Numbered from the stretch's first letter, positions 49,081 to 61,773 are shown. The stretch: 64,000 nt of DNA from Rachycentron canadum (GCA_038496675.1 CM076669.1:7652719-7716718), one strand, 5' to 3'. Notes: generated by a model from the sequence alone, not told the origin. Made by a program: numbers and translations.

Positions 49081-50369
49081 CGCTACAAACGTGGAGGAAG
49101 ACTAGTAATTAATAATTATTAAAACGTTGTTTCCTCCGTTTGTTCTAATGAACTAAACAGGGGCACAACAAATCAGGTTTAAATCAAAAGCCAACTTATG
49201 GAAGAGGATGGAAGTGGTGAGTTAAGAGGACAAAACTATTATAGTGCAAGTCAACAAAATGAATCAAAACAATAACGAAATAGCTAAAAAGTGAAAATAC
49301 AGGTCTTGACATTTTTACGGGGTAATTTGTGTAATTGCACACCTTTGGTGTAGTAATCTTACATGGCCACAAGATGGAGACATTGGTCTCCTATCTGGGG
49401 CAGGTGTGTCCTTTCAAAACAAAACCCAAAAGCTGTGGCCTGATTTTTATGAATTTCCATGTGATTTTCCATGAATTACAGTGTGGGTCACTGTTAATTT
49501 TGTGAACATGCAATGATTAAATTTGGCAATTAAGAAATTGTGACAAAGTTATATAATCTACTGACTAGTATATTTTGTAAATGAAAAATAAACTTGTCAG
49601 TTCCCTCTGGTGGGAATAGTAAGTAATGGCAACACTTCCTAAAAAACCTGTGAAGTCTATACCCTAAACTTAGAGCTTGAATCGCTGCAATTTATTGTTT
49701 CTTATTGGTAGATACATACACTGATAGAAATATATGATAAAATGATCTCAGCTTATTATAGGGGTTGATGGATAATGAAGTAGTAAAGGATAAATAACAT
49801 ATAACAATATATTTTATGGATATCATTGTTCATAATATTGCATATAAAAAAAGGCAAATGTATGTTAGTTACATCTGCTTTATTTGAGGAAAAATAATCC
49901 TTTATTTAGAGTATAAAAATAACAGACATCTGATGAACACATACATTCCCATGCATTTGCATTTTACTGTTTTTCATTATCCTGTAGTTAGTTTGTACAT
50001 TAGCTCAGTGTCGTCAGTGCTCAATGTTATGTTTTGCCACTTTCTGTGTTTCATACTACAATCTGGAATAGTTACAGGCTTCCATGTGAACTTCTGAACA
50101 ACAAAGTCATTAAGAGGGGGAAAAAATACATGAAAATAAATGTAATGATTATGCAACAGAATCACAAAACATTTCATTGGTCTTATGCTAAGGACGTAAG
50201 AATTGATCATCACAGCTGCTTTCTTCCTCCTGTTTAGTCTAACTGTTAAAATTTGATGACTCTGGGGTGAAGTAAAGGCATTAAGAATTCAGTTTACTGG
50301 AAAAAGGAATTCCTTTATCTTTTCAGAGATCAGTGCCTGCTTCATTACAGCCAATGACCATCTTGAGTC

Positions 50370-50403
<34 letters not shown>

Positions 50404-50680
50404 GTGAAATGACTTTGTCCTTATTGCTCTTGACCTTATTCTGTCTTGATTCAAGATACTGACACTGTTGCTGGAAAATGTCCGATGGTGCATAATAAAA
50501 AGTGGACTATTCTCACCCAAGATGCAACATAAATAAAACGTTGAAAATATGTCTTAGAATAAATGACTTTGTAAATTGACACTTCTAGTCAAGTATATTC
50601 ATCAGCCAAATGTTGCATTTTCTCTAAAACAAAAAAGAATCATCATCCAACTTTTAGTCGCAAAATTTCATTAGTTCACA
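49081..50680. other. Intergenic region between copg2 and the urocortin gene
   Basis: AT-rich DNA with no supported gene. It holds a (TAA)n microsatellite at 50371-50403. The few short open frames start at non-ATG codons or match nothing I recognise. Confidence 0.75.
50371..50403. repeat. (TAA)n microsatellite
   Basis: Eleven TAA units. On the minus strand it gives a spurious poly-Leu open frame. Confidence 0.97.
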
Positions 50681-50683
50681 TCC

Positions 50684-50689
50684 TTTATT
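50684..50689 (-). terminator. ucn3: Poly(A) signal for the urocortin gene
   Basis: TTTATT on the plus strand (AATAAA in transcript sense), about 275 nt after the stop codon. Confidence 0.55.
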
Positions 50690-50963
50690 GGCCCTAATAG
50701 AGGTTTCCCCAGTGTTAAAAAAAAAAAAGATGAGAGATTTTTATCCCAAAGACCTTTCACATGAGAGCAATTCAGTTATCGCGATATTAGAAACGCTTCT
50801 TTTACCTGTAATGTGAGTGGGTACTTAGGGGGATATTTCGTTTCTCTGGAGAAACATGTCAACACATTTACTTTAAAAGTGAATAAGAAGTAATTCAGTA
50901 CAGCAGAGCAATGAGGCCAACACCGGCCATGGCTGTCTGTTGAATGAAAGTTGTTCAGTATGT

Positions 50964-51455
50964 TCACTTTCTCCGTCCAATCTGCGCCAGGAGACGCGCG
51001 TTCTCCGCCGCCTTGGCGCGCAGGTTTTTGGCCTTGGCCACATCAAAGAGGACGTTCATGATGTTGGTCGGGACGTCCAGGGACAGGGTCAGTCTGCTCC
51101 TCCGGTCCCCTTTGCTGCTGTTGCGGAGCATCTGCCCTCTGAGCTTCGTCCTGCTCACGAAGCGATAGTTTGCGGGACTTGAGGTCCTTTTTTCTCGACT
51201 GGACTCGGCTGAAGAAGTGGAGGAGGAGGAGGAGGAGGAGGAAGAGGAGGTAAGATACTCCGCGGACTGCAGGAGCGACCCCCAGTCGCCCACGGGAGAG
51301 TAGCCCGGCTCGTCTTCGTCGCTCCGGAGCCCGATTGCCAGCTGGTCATCATCGCACAGGAGGTCGGGGCGAGTCTGGTAGAGGCGGAGGCACAAGCCGG
51401 AGGTCGGTGTGCACAGGACCGAGAGCAGCAGCAGGGTCTTCAGGGACGACAGCAT
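50964..51455 (-). CDS. ucn3: Urocortin-3-like preprohormone (CRF family)
   Basis: Secreted neuropeptide precursor of 163 aa; urocortin 3 is the selective ligand of CRF receptor type 2 in vertebrates. Residues 1-20 (MLSSLKTLLLLSVLCTPTSG) form a signal peptide. The propeptide has an acidic part (LRSDEDEPGYSPVGDWGSLL) and a poly-Ser run of about ten residues. A furin-type RRSR site precedes the 38-residue mature peptide (residues 122-159, DNA 50979-51092), which starts LTLSLDVPTNIMNVLFDVAK and ends LLAQI. The GRRK tail supplies the glycine amide donor and a basic processing site. The peptide matches urocortin 3 rather than CRH or urocortin 1 (DVPTNIMN, AKAKNLRA). The whole CDS lies in one exon, as in other CRF-family genes. 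Teleosts can have two urocortin-3 copies; which one this is cannot be told here. Confidence 0.95.
   Translation of the reverse strand: MLSSLKTLLLLSVLCTPTSGLCLRLYQTRPDLLCDDDQLAIGLRSDEDEPGYSPVGDWGSLLQSAEYLTSSSSSSSSSSTSSAESSREKRTSSPANYRFVSRTKLRGQMLRNSSKGDRRSRLTLSLDVPTNIMNVLFDVAKAKNLRAKAAENARLLAQIGRRK
50979..51092 (-). other. ucn3: Mature urocortin-3-like peptide region
   Basis: 38 codons between the RRSR cleavage site and the GRRK amidation/cleavage site. It forms an amphipathic helix typical of CRF-family ligands. C-terminal isoleucine amide is expected after glycine processing. Confidence 0.88.
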
Positions 51456-52050
51456 GCTGTGTCCTCTAGGAGCAACAGAGGTGCAAAGGGGGGAGGAAGA
51501 AACATGGTTACTTCACGCTACTTAGCTTTTCTTGAACAGTTCATTTCATTATGTAAAGTCAGGGCACTGCAGTAAGTCCGATCTTACAAGTGACAAAGAG
51601 CAGAACGAGAATGAAGTGGCTCTTAATATAAAGTGAAGTTAGTCTTTACTCTGCTCTGACAAGCACCGTCTCTTCAATACAGCCACTTCTCCATCTACAT
51701 TAAACCAAGCGTTGCGTCCTCTCTGGTTAAAAACGCGACTTCAGGACTGTATCTTTGTTTTAAGATCGATAGTTCAGAAGAAGTGGGCCACAAATGCAGC
51801 TGAGTCACACATAGGTAAGCAATAATTTTTCGTTCAACTTACCACTCGTGTCTTGTGACAAAGAATACAGCCAGAGAGGTCAATCAGCACGTACCCCTGC
51901 AAAGAAAAACCAAACAAGGCAGAAATCCTGACGAGTGAAACTCTGATCAGAAGTCCTGATAAACTAAGAGTGAGTGCGGAGGTCAGCAGCGCGCCCTGTC
52001 TGACCAGCAGTGTGTCTCCCTCGTCCATTCCCACTGCATTCATTTAGTAG
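51456..52050 (-). promoter_or_regulatory. ucn3: Urocortin gene 5' UTR exon(s), intron and promoter-proximal region
   Basis: In transcript sense, a strong donor GTAAGT follows CACGAGTG (exon end at 51843), and a possible acceptor TTGCTCCTAG lies just before the ATG. CRF-family genes usually have a non-coding first exon, so a 5' UTR exon ending at 51843 spliced to the CDS exon is likely. A CTTTGCAG at 51897-51902 could mark the start of a small exon 51843-51896, with exon 1 farther upstream. The start site is not identifiable. Confidence 0.5.
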
Positions 52051-55000
52051 GAGCCATCAAACTGCAGCCCTACGCCAGCAACAACGTCATCCCGTTGACA
52101 TGTTGCTTTGCTATGAACTGTCCCCATTGGTTATGATGCAGTGATGTAGTGGCAAATTAAAAAAAAAAAAAAAAAAAAAAGTTGGTATGTTAAATGTGAC
52201 CTGTCGGTGAACATGAGGCGTCACGACCGCTGATATTTAGGAAGAAACTTTCACGTTTCCTTCAGCCTGACACTTTGGAGTTTAACATGTCGATGTGTTT
52301 ACTGCTCAAGTTAACACTCTGCTCGCCAATCAAATCTTTAATTTGATCAGAAACATGCTTCATGGCGGGATTGTGAGACTGCTCGTTCAGACTCACATTC
52401 AGGACCATGGACAGTTCCATCAGTCAAGACTTTCTTCAATTTAAAGCGAATAGAAGGAGGGAAGTCAACATAGAATAAAGAAGGTTCCACAGAAAGACCA
52501 GAAATAGCAATAACAATGAAATAAAATATCATAATATGATAATAATAGGACTAATGTGAAAATAATGAGAATGAGAATAATTGCAGCAACGGGTGAGGAA
52601 CAGGATCATAGGTGCAGTAGGTGGCTTGCATTCATAGATCCAGCCTCTGCAGCTGCAGGGGCAGAGTTACTTGCAGAAAGCAACAGGAGTTATTTAAACT
52701 TAAGTCTACTCTTTAAATACTGAGATCGGTGCCTCCTGGACTCAGTACTGGAAGATGGTTCCACGGGAGAGGAGCCTAACAGCTGAAGACTCTTCCTTTT
52801 ATTCTATTTGAGGAACCACAAGATATCTTATGCTAATCTTATGCAAGGTAATATGGGAGAAACATCATCTCTTTTCCAGTGTGGAAATAAGGAATTGCAG
52901 TAATCAAGCCAGGCAGTAACAAATACACAGGCTAGTTTTTCTGCATTTTTTTGAGACAGGATGTGTCTGTGATTTTTGCGATGTTATGCAGATGAAAAAT
53001 GTTGGTTTCATGTGGGAGTTAAAGGACATAACCTGATCAAAGATAACTCAGAGATTCCTTACAGTGGAGGTCAGAGCGATGCCATCTAGAGTAAGTGTGT
53101 CATTAGATAATGTGTCACTAAGATGTTTGGGGCCCAGTACAATGGCCCTGAGTACAATGATCTGTAACCAGTTGATTGTAATGGAGGTGTCTTGATAAAG
53201 TGCTGCCGAGAAGACAAGAAGTCACACTGAAAGTGAATAAATGACAGCTGTAATGATAAAGTATTAGCAAACAATTTAATAACCATTAAGAAATTAGTTA
53301 AAACTTATTAACTCTTATATAGACCATTCTGATCCTTACAACTTAGAGGGCAGGATGTACCATATATAGAAAGTGTTCATCATTTTTCCCTCTAGTATTA
53401 AGCTACAATAGAAATATAATATGTAATATAAATGGTGACATTTGCAATGTTAAATTGTTAGCAAAGCATAGGCCCCTTGAAATCATCCCAATGGATGTTC
53501 ATGCATTGTGACTTGTATCAGTATCAAAGTTAATTTTTTTCCATCAGATTTCTCCACTGATGCAGAGATGGTTGTCTGTCTTTGATGCTCAAATGATTCC
53601 TCAAAACAACTGTGTTTGATGTGTTATTTGCATGCTGGATATATGGTTACTTGATTTTTAAAAGAGGAAAGATGGCTGACATGTCTGGAGAAGATTGCGT
53701 TTTAATTAAAACTGTGAGGGCACACGCAACACACACCACAGAAACCACCCGCAGTGCTGTACATTACCGCGTCAAGACGAAGAAAGAGCATGGAAGGCCT
53801 GTGAGGATCAAAGGGTGTTGGGTCAAGCTCTAATGAGCAACCTTATTGTAGGATTAATATGACTGCAAGTCTTCACAGCTGGAGTAATCACAGTCTGTGA
53901 CACACTGTGCAATGAGATGTCCTCCCACTCTTGCCTCCGCTCTGCAGTTGATCTCTGAAATGGAATTAGTTGTCCCTCCTCAACTTCAATGGCAAAATCA
54001 CACTTTCATTACTTTGCTAGATTATTCTGTTGTTATTCACTTGAACAAGGAACTCATCTGGTCTCTACATTATGGCCTTTCGCTGAGCTAAGGTGCAAAG
54101 GTGTAGAGAACACATTGCACATTTTATTTCAGTCTGGAGTCTTATCAAATAAGTAACAGAATATCTACTTATAGCCGGAGGCACTTTCACTTCTTTCTCG
54201 ATTCAAAGATTTGTCACTTTGCTGTCACCAGTGAAAAAAAATCACCAAAGACATTAGGAATCATCTTACAGTTCATGCCATTCTAGCCAATAGTTGTTGT
54301 GTTTCTCCATATGATTTGAAAACTCAGGCTATAGGTTTGAAGTTGAATATTTTTTTACAGTGTGGGACATGTCTGAGGACATGGTTTGGTTGTGGTTGGC
54401 AGGGGATGTAGTTTCATTGAGAACAGCCTGTCACTGTAGACTGTGTAACAATATCTTGCAGATCTATAAAGCATCTCAGTATGTGGGAGTACATTACAGA
54501 GCAGAATCGTGACTAATATGAAGGAGCCTTTGGAAGCTTGTAGGTGAAAGTCTTGTATGTCACTCAGAGGTGAATATAAATTCTGCTTTAAATACTGACT
54601 TATGTCAATGAGCAACTATTTGAGGAACTGACTTCAACTTGAGAAACCTGGTGGTGGAGCTGGTGCAGCATGTTGTACCAAAGATGCTAAATTAAAACAC
54701 TGAATGCTGGCATGCAAATTCAGCCTGAAATAACAAGCAAATACTACGGTATCCTGCTCAAAACATCAACCAATGAAAAGCTGGTAATCTAAGTTGTGTC
54801 GTGTATTTTCATGTGTCACACTGCCAGAAAAAAAAAAAACCTTCAATGCGTGCTGCCCCCACATCAACACCCACGCAGGAATCCCCTGCCACTGCTGCGT
54901 CAGTCTGATGGAGAGTCCTGAAATCAGTCCCTGCGTGATCTCCCTCACTGGGCCCCTGTTGGCCCCTCATCTGGCTCCCAGCCTGACCCATAACACCCCC

Positions 55001-55198
55001 TGCCAAAGCAACATATGTAGTGGTGGAGGTGGCAGCAGGCAATCAGCCACCAGCTTCTTATTTTTCGAACCACACAGGATGCATGGCAATTGACAAAACA
55101 TAAGAAAGGTGACTGAGTGTTCCATGAAGAGATATAGAGAGATACTGTAGAAAAATGTGGGCTGGAGAGAGAAATGCGTGACAAAGAGTAAAGATGGA
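52051..55198. other. Intergenic region between the urocortin and collagen genes
   Basis: No supported gene. It contains a 22-nt A-run (52159-52180), a decayed LINE fragment (about 52690-53100) and otherwise AT-rich unique-looking DNA. The GC-richer patch at 54840-55060 has open frames on both strands, but none shows a recognisable domain or splice pattern. Confidence 0.7.
52690..53100 (-). mobile_element. Decayed non-LTR retrotransposon (LINE) reverse-transcriptase fragment
   Basis: Read on the minus strand from about 53100, the DNA translates to TLDGIALTS, TVRNL, a stop, then VIFDQVMSFNSHMK. This is a degenerate match to a segment (TLDGI, VRNLGVIFDQ, MSFN-HIK) common in fish LINE ORF2 proteins. 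Stops and indels interrupt it, so it is not active. In fish copies the same 3' ORF2 segment is followed by the region seen here near 52730-52800. Exact family and borders are unknown; a repeat library would settle both. Confidence 0.6.
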
Positions 55199-55553
55199 TT
55201 TAATCCATTTTGACATTCAAAAACTAAAAGAATGACATTTAACATTTAACATTCACATTTTAATTTTCAACACTTTGTCCATATGCAAAATCAAGAAACA
55301 GCTTTTAAAATATATAAATAAAAGAAATACAAAACACAAGGCAAAAACATTTTACATAATTATGTACAAAAAGTAACATCTTGCCTGGGGTTGGTGGCTT
55401 TATCTCCAGGGTTCAGTGCCTGAGTGTGAACAGAATAATATCTTTAGTGACCAATTTTTACATCTACAGAAATCACACATGCACACTTAGCAACTAAAAC
55501 CTCTCTAAAGAAAAAAAAAAGTTATTCAGATGTGCTGTTATGTAAGGTATATT
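55199..55553 (-). other. 3' UTR of the collagen VII-like gene
   Basis: From the stop at 55554 to a possible ATTAAA signal at 55199-55204 (TTTAAT on plus). I see no closer canonical AATAAA in transcript sense, so the end is tentative. Confidence 0.4.
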
Positions 55554-55735
55554 TCATGTACCTCTCCTCTCCATCCCACACCAACTAAGGCACTCTTGTC
55601 TTGAGGAGAACCTGTTTTGGTTGCCACCACAGCCCCCATACACAAATGGCCTGCACTCCCTTGAGCGAGCGTGGAAGTACCAGAGCAGAACGTAGTCTGA
55701 GCAGGTCCCTTCTGACAGGGGCTCCAGGCAGCGGT
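55554..55735 (-). CDS. Kunitz (BPTI-type) domain exon of the collagen VII-like chain
   Basis: The exon reads (D)RCLEPLSEGTCSDYVLLW, through RECRPFVYGGCGGNQNRF and RQECLSWC, with six cysteines in Kunitz spacing and the YGGCGGNxNRF core. It then reads GMERRGT and stops at 55554-55556. The residue after the second cysteine (P1) is Ser, as in other collagen Kunitz domains that do not inhibit trypsin (human COL7A1 has Thr). A GTACAT at 55562-55557 could act as a donor to a further exon, but the human chain also ends soon after the domain. Confidence 0.93.
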
Positions 55736-58700
55736 CTATGTGAATGTGAGATTAAAAAAAAGGAGGTGAGGGAAAAGGTTTGATACTAATATTAATAATA
55801 ATAAAAAAGTTGAGGCTGTCCTACAAAGTAAGATGCTGCAGATTCACACAATTTTCCAAACGTACAGGTTTTGACTATGTAATATGAATGAGTAACCAGC
55901 AGCTTCTATTAACATATTGTCATCAATTGTGACGCAAATAAAAGGTCTAATTATCACGTTCTCTGTTACACTTCAAATCTCCCTTTTAACTTCCAGTTTT
56001 ATTTATAAACTGCCTCATTAAATCTAACACAGGCAGTCATCTCTTCATTCTTGGATTAAATAGGTCTTATCATTCTCTACCACCTTGTGTTCCTAATAAT
56101 CAACTCATTACTCATAGATGAAACATGAAATATGAAGAGAAACTGAAAAAACAGGAGTTTTGATATACAAAGCAAGTAAACAAGAAGGAAAAAAGAGAGA
56201 AGGAAGAAAGACAAGAAGAAAAACAGTTGTCTTGGCCACTCACCAGCAATATTTGTTCCAAATACCCTTCTTTTCTTTCTCTGTCCCCACTCCACAGTTC
56301 CTCCATCAAGAGAATCTGAAGCCAGAAAGAAAAACCAGTGAGAGACTTTCCAGGTTTGATTCAACCATCGTGGACCCAGAAGAACCAACACTTGAAGTTT
56401 AATATAAACATTTTTCCATTTTAAATATTTTAAAATGATTGGACCCATATTTCTTTCAGAGACAGTGTCAGTGAAGACAGCAACACTAATTGACGACATC
56501 TTGAGTCTCGTTGTTTTGATTGACAGACCTCTCGTGGAAGGAGTGACATGCTGTGTATTTCACGACAGTTGGTGGTATTTTGAGTAGTCTTAAATCCAAA
56601 TGACGGAGTATTCATTCATAGATGTTTTAATCTCTTTATGCAAACTTTCTGTAAATCTGCAAACCCAGTGTGAGGGAATTATAAATCATATCCTGCTAAC
56701 ACTAAAACCAGGGATGAAAGGAAAATCCAAAAATATCAAGAAAACTCATTGATAGAGTTTGAAAGAAGGTGCATAGCAGTAAGTTCTTTTTCCAAATCTT
56801 TGCTCTACAAAGGTTGCTCCATTGAGTATGTGCTCATTTATAGCAAATTGTGGTACAGTTAGATTTGATAGAAAATTATCTGCTGATGATAAGATGGAAG
56901 AAACCAGATTACCAGAATCAGGTGATGGTGCTTCATTATCACTAATTGCACCTGTCACATTGTTTTAACAGTTATCTGATACATTGATATTATAAAAATA
57001 TTAATTACAGCCACATTAATCAAAGGCATAAAGTGTAGCATGAGCAGAGCACTGAAGTCATGCTTGCTTTAGCTGATTAGCATCAACAGCTTCATTCACG
57101 CTTCAGTCACTGGCTCAATCACCAGCTGCAAAAAAAATAAAATAAATATAAATATTGTAAGTGCCTAGCATGAAACTAACACTCTCCTGATACAACTGTC
57201 CTGTAACAGCTCTTTCCTCTTTTTGGGCCATGTTAGAGAGTCAGTTAGACTAGCTAGTGAACATAGTGGACCAGCTTATCAACTTAAAAGGTGAGGATAG
57301 GTCAATGTTACCACTGCCCCTGAGTGGCCAAAAAGTCAGTCATTACAGGTTTAAACTACACTATATATGATTTTTTTTTTTTTGAGCCAATGACTCCTCT
57401 GCTCTCACACAATGAAGCCATGTGTCTGTTTTGAAGACCATGCAGAAGAAAAAAGAATATAGATAGATATATAAAGTATGTGCTAAAAACACTAGCCATC
57501 ATCCTTTTTGTGCCATGAAGTGATACAATACACAAGTAATACAATATTTCTTGTGTCAACTTGGAGCCACACAACATTAGAAGTAGTGAAGAGACAGCTG
57601 CAAGTTTCCAAATTGTAGTGTAGTGTGGTCCACTTTGTTTGTGCATATATATTGTACACAGAATGATGACTTCTAATGATAGTAGTTTATGAATAAACAT
57701 GCTGACATTGACAATGGGCAATGGCAGACTCACTCTTTGATTTATTTTTTGGTTATATTGACCTGAAGCAAGAATTACAATTATTCGAAATGCAGAAAGA
57801 TGTTCTTGTCTGGAGGGTGGAGCTCACTAATGAGCTTCATGGAATATTTTGTGATTTCCTGGCACATGGTGACCTTTTATTTAACTTTCTGGTTGCCTTT
57901 GCCTTTGTATTGATGCTGATGGCTTCAAATACAGCAGCACTTTAGGAGGCGATGTTCTCTGAGCTTCTTGGGAAACACAAACTTGACAGACTTTCAAGTC
58001 AACAACCCCCTTTTCCCCTTCAGGATAGTTGAGTATGCTGTAGCCTAAAGTTAAATTCCTAATTAAACATTAGGCTACAGGGGTGCTGCATGATTTATGT
58101 CTCTTAAAAGTGAAAGCTGCAGTGCATCATGGCATTTTATGGTAAATGCAACTCAAAATCACATTTTTGTATTACCACACACAGTGTTAATCTAATCGCT
58201 ACAGTTTAGTGGACCCTCAAGTACTCACTAGCACCTGTCTTTGCTTATCTTTAAAACAACAGGATGGAATCTGTGATAATAGTGTCCTGACATTTTCTTA
58301 ATCAAAACGCCTCCCAAGTCCCTGCAAACTCAACTACCACACTAGAAAAATGCATCACAACTGTCACACGTAAGTACAACATATGTAACCATTAGGCCGT
58401 GGCACAAGTGTGGTCACACTCTACAAATCTGTTGAGGGGACAATTGGGCAATTTTTAAAATTATCCCTGGCATCTGTGTGTTTGGCCAGGGGGTTGGACC
58501 CTGCTAAAACTGAATGGTGTGGACAGAGACTAGCATGATCATTAATTTTACCAGTGCGGTTTGGCAGCCTCCCTTCTTCTCCAAGGATCACAGGAGCAAG
58601 ACTGGTCATTTTTTCCAGCTTGTCTCCATATTCTTCCTCTTCCACTTGTTCACCTGCTCCTTCTGCTCCTTCACGGGAGTGAATTATCACTTCATCTTCT

Positions 58701-58987
58701 GGCTCATTTTTGCTGTCAGTCACCCTGGTTGTTCCATCTGGATCAACAGACTTTACCATGAACTTGTATTCCAACCCTGTAATGATAAAAACATGAAAAA
58801 CACACTTTGACTGACATGCATGAACACCACATGAGAATTTAAGTTTTTTAATAATTTCTGTCAAGTACATTTTATTGTATTTTAAAACACTGCATATAAT
58901 TTTTTAATCACAATGACATGCACATGTAATCAACAAACCCACATCTCCTTTTCTCAATAACAGCCATCTAATATATTTATATATTAC

Positions 58988-59029
<42 letters not shown>

Positions 59030-60024
59030 CATATTTTTATTGGAAATATGGATATTATTTCCATGTCAACCTTCTATTAGTTATTACAAGTATTTAAAAA
59101 CCAAAAACCAATTGTATTGCTGCAAGAGATAAACCTAGCTTGCAATCAAGGTAAAATAAATTATATGATGTAATAAATCATTGTAAAAAATGTATCAATG
59201 TATATGAGATGGTCTACAACTGGTCTATAAAACATAATACAAACCATTTTTGATATCAGATCACCAAGAAAAAAAAATTTGACACTGGCATCATGGGAAC
59301 AATACATATATTAAGTGAAACTATGTTTATATATGTAGCACTTTTCAAAACCATTTAAACTAGATATGTAAATCAAAGATAAACAAAGATGGCTACAAAT
59401 TGGGACATGAAAGGATTAATAGCACGCCACTGAGAATAAATAGGTTTTGAAATGCGATTTAAATAATCTAGCAGCCAGGACAGCAAAAGCCAGATCACCA
59501 CAAACCCCGAACTTTGAGCAGGGCACAACCTGTTCCTGTGTGGGATCTGCAAAGCAATGACATAATGAGTCTTTTTCCACAAATGGCATTTTGTCAAAGT
59601 CAAGCAAGCACATGTTTTACTAATAACATTAACAATGGCTCTGTTATATTTAAGTGCCCCATTAAACAAACCCTAACAGTGTGACAGTGGAAACTGCAGC
59701 TGTAGCAGCTTAATGGATCATTAACTTTATTATTTATACCTGTGCTTCTCCTGCTGTGACATATCAAATGTGTTATGGGGAAAAAAACTACTGCAGATAG
59801 GTTGACGAAAAGCAGAGTTATCCTTTAAGTGTGTTGCAAGAGTGTGGATTCTTGGTGAGGCGTCCCACTTAATGGCAGTCTTGTGTTTGTGAATGGCTCT
59901 ACTGTTGCTGGCACCATAGTGTGTGTTCCTCTGAGAGAACATAACAGATGGCACAACACACACGGGTGCCATGCCGCTGCCACAGGAGCTCTACAACAAA
60001 CAACCACACAAGTACACATGCACC

Positions 60025-60057
<33 letters not shown>

Positions 60058-61727
60058 TATGCAGGCCCACCTAGAGGCACATTTATGCATTCTTGGATAA
60101 ATGCACAGAAAAGTACAAGCACACATACTGCAGGGGGTTCAAAATGTGCAAGTGAATAACATAGCACCCCCGAAACCCACACTCAAACACACTAACCCAC
60201 ACTTACCACACTTTTCTGCCACTTCCTGAGTGACTAGCTCCTTCACCTCTTCAGCCTTGAAAGAGAGAAACACATGATTCAAAGACATTTCATTCTGTTA
60301 ATCATTTTGACAACTCTTTATGCAGATTTTTAATGTGTGTGTTGGTGTGTTATTGTGTTTGTTTGTGTGCAGTTAACACATACTGAGAGTCCAGGCTCTC
60401 CCTTCTCCCCCTTTGCTCCTCCAGCTCCCACTATGCCCTATACAAAATACAAAAGAGCGCATTTACACATTCACATTTAAAGGTCTCGTTCATGTGTGGT
60501 GTATCCACACAGGAGATTTTACTTATTCTGGCTAATTAGATGTCTTCTCGGGACTGTATGGAGATGTAGATACAGACATCCCTCCACTTCAACCCCCTGG
60601 GGACTTTAATGAAAGTCTGTGATAAACTGTGAGAAACTTTTAGCACTAAACTGCTACAGAGCTACAGTCTAGTCAACCTCTGTTTCACTAGTTTCTGCAA
60701 CCAAGATTAAAGGGCAAGATTTTTACTTTAACAATGTGTCAAATAGTAAATGTTCCCCTGAAGTGACAAGTCCACAGTTCCCCACTTCGGTATGGAGCTT
60801 TTAAACGTTTCTCAGCTTGTGGTTTTATGTTCATGGTTCATAACTTGACTGTTTTGGTTCACTTACATTCTTGTAAATAAATTCAATAAATGTGAATTGT
60901 GAAATTCACACTGTGAAATGCCACACCTTACCATAAAAAACAAAACAAAACAAAAAAAAAACACCAGGCAGACATAGCAGCTAGCTGGTGAACATAGCTG
61001 ACTGTTTAGCAGGTCAAGGTGGACAGCTAACCAGAGCTAAAAAGAAAAATGCAAATTTGCTCTGTTTCTGCTCGATGTGTAAATAAGCAAATGTTTGCTT
61101 GATGGTTTTTAGCTTAAAATCTGTAATAATATGAAACTGTCGCATGTAGGGTTGATTCTACTGCCCCTGCGTGGCCAGTGAAGATGCTGCACTACTAACA
61201 ACATAACCTGCGAGTCCTAGCCAGTGGTAAACTCAGTCTGCAGCGTTGTTGTGAAATGTTAACAAAATGTTTTTGCGGTCCCCGATAAAGCCATCTATGC
61301 GAAGTGTTACAGAAGCTGGTGGAAATCAAGCTGCCTCTTGTACTACAAGTGTGTTTGGAGAGCTGAATAGTGATATCACTCTCACAGTGTCTCCTCTTTT
61401 CCCTGGTATCCCAGGTGCTCCCCTCTGACATTGCTTCGGTCTGCCTCTTCTGCCCCTCTCCCCCTGTTTGACAAGAATCAAAGTGCACACAGAGGAAACA
61501 CATTGTGAGTTATATTTCATACAACACTTCTATGTCAACAAGAAAAAAAAATCCATAGCAGCTCATCTCATCACTCATTTAAAAGAGTATGAAAGACAGA
61601 CCAATTAGGTACATCCTTCTATAAGAGATTTCCATCCTCCCTGTCAACACTGAGTCTGGTAATTGTAGCTGAAAGGAGCTAATTGAGTAAGATATTACTT
61701 GAAAGCTGCAGACAGAAATAAACCTCT

Positions 61728-61773
<46 letters not shown>

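Noticed and set aside
53612..53833. 73-codon plus-strand frame
   Set aside because: It is short and intergenic, with no similarity I recognise and no promoter or poly(A) context.
54794..55093. Overlapping open frames on both strands in a GC-richer patch
   Set aside because: They have no recognisable domain, no consistent splice sites and mixed start codons.
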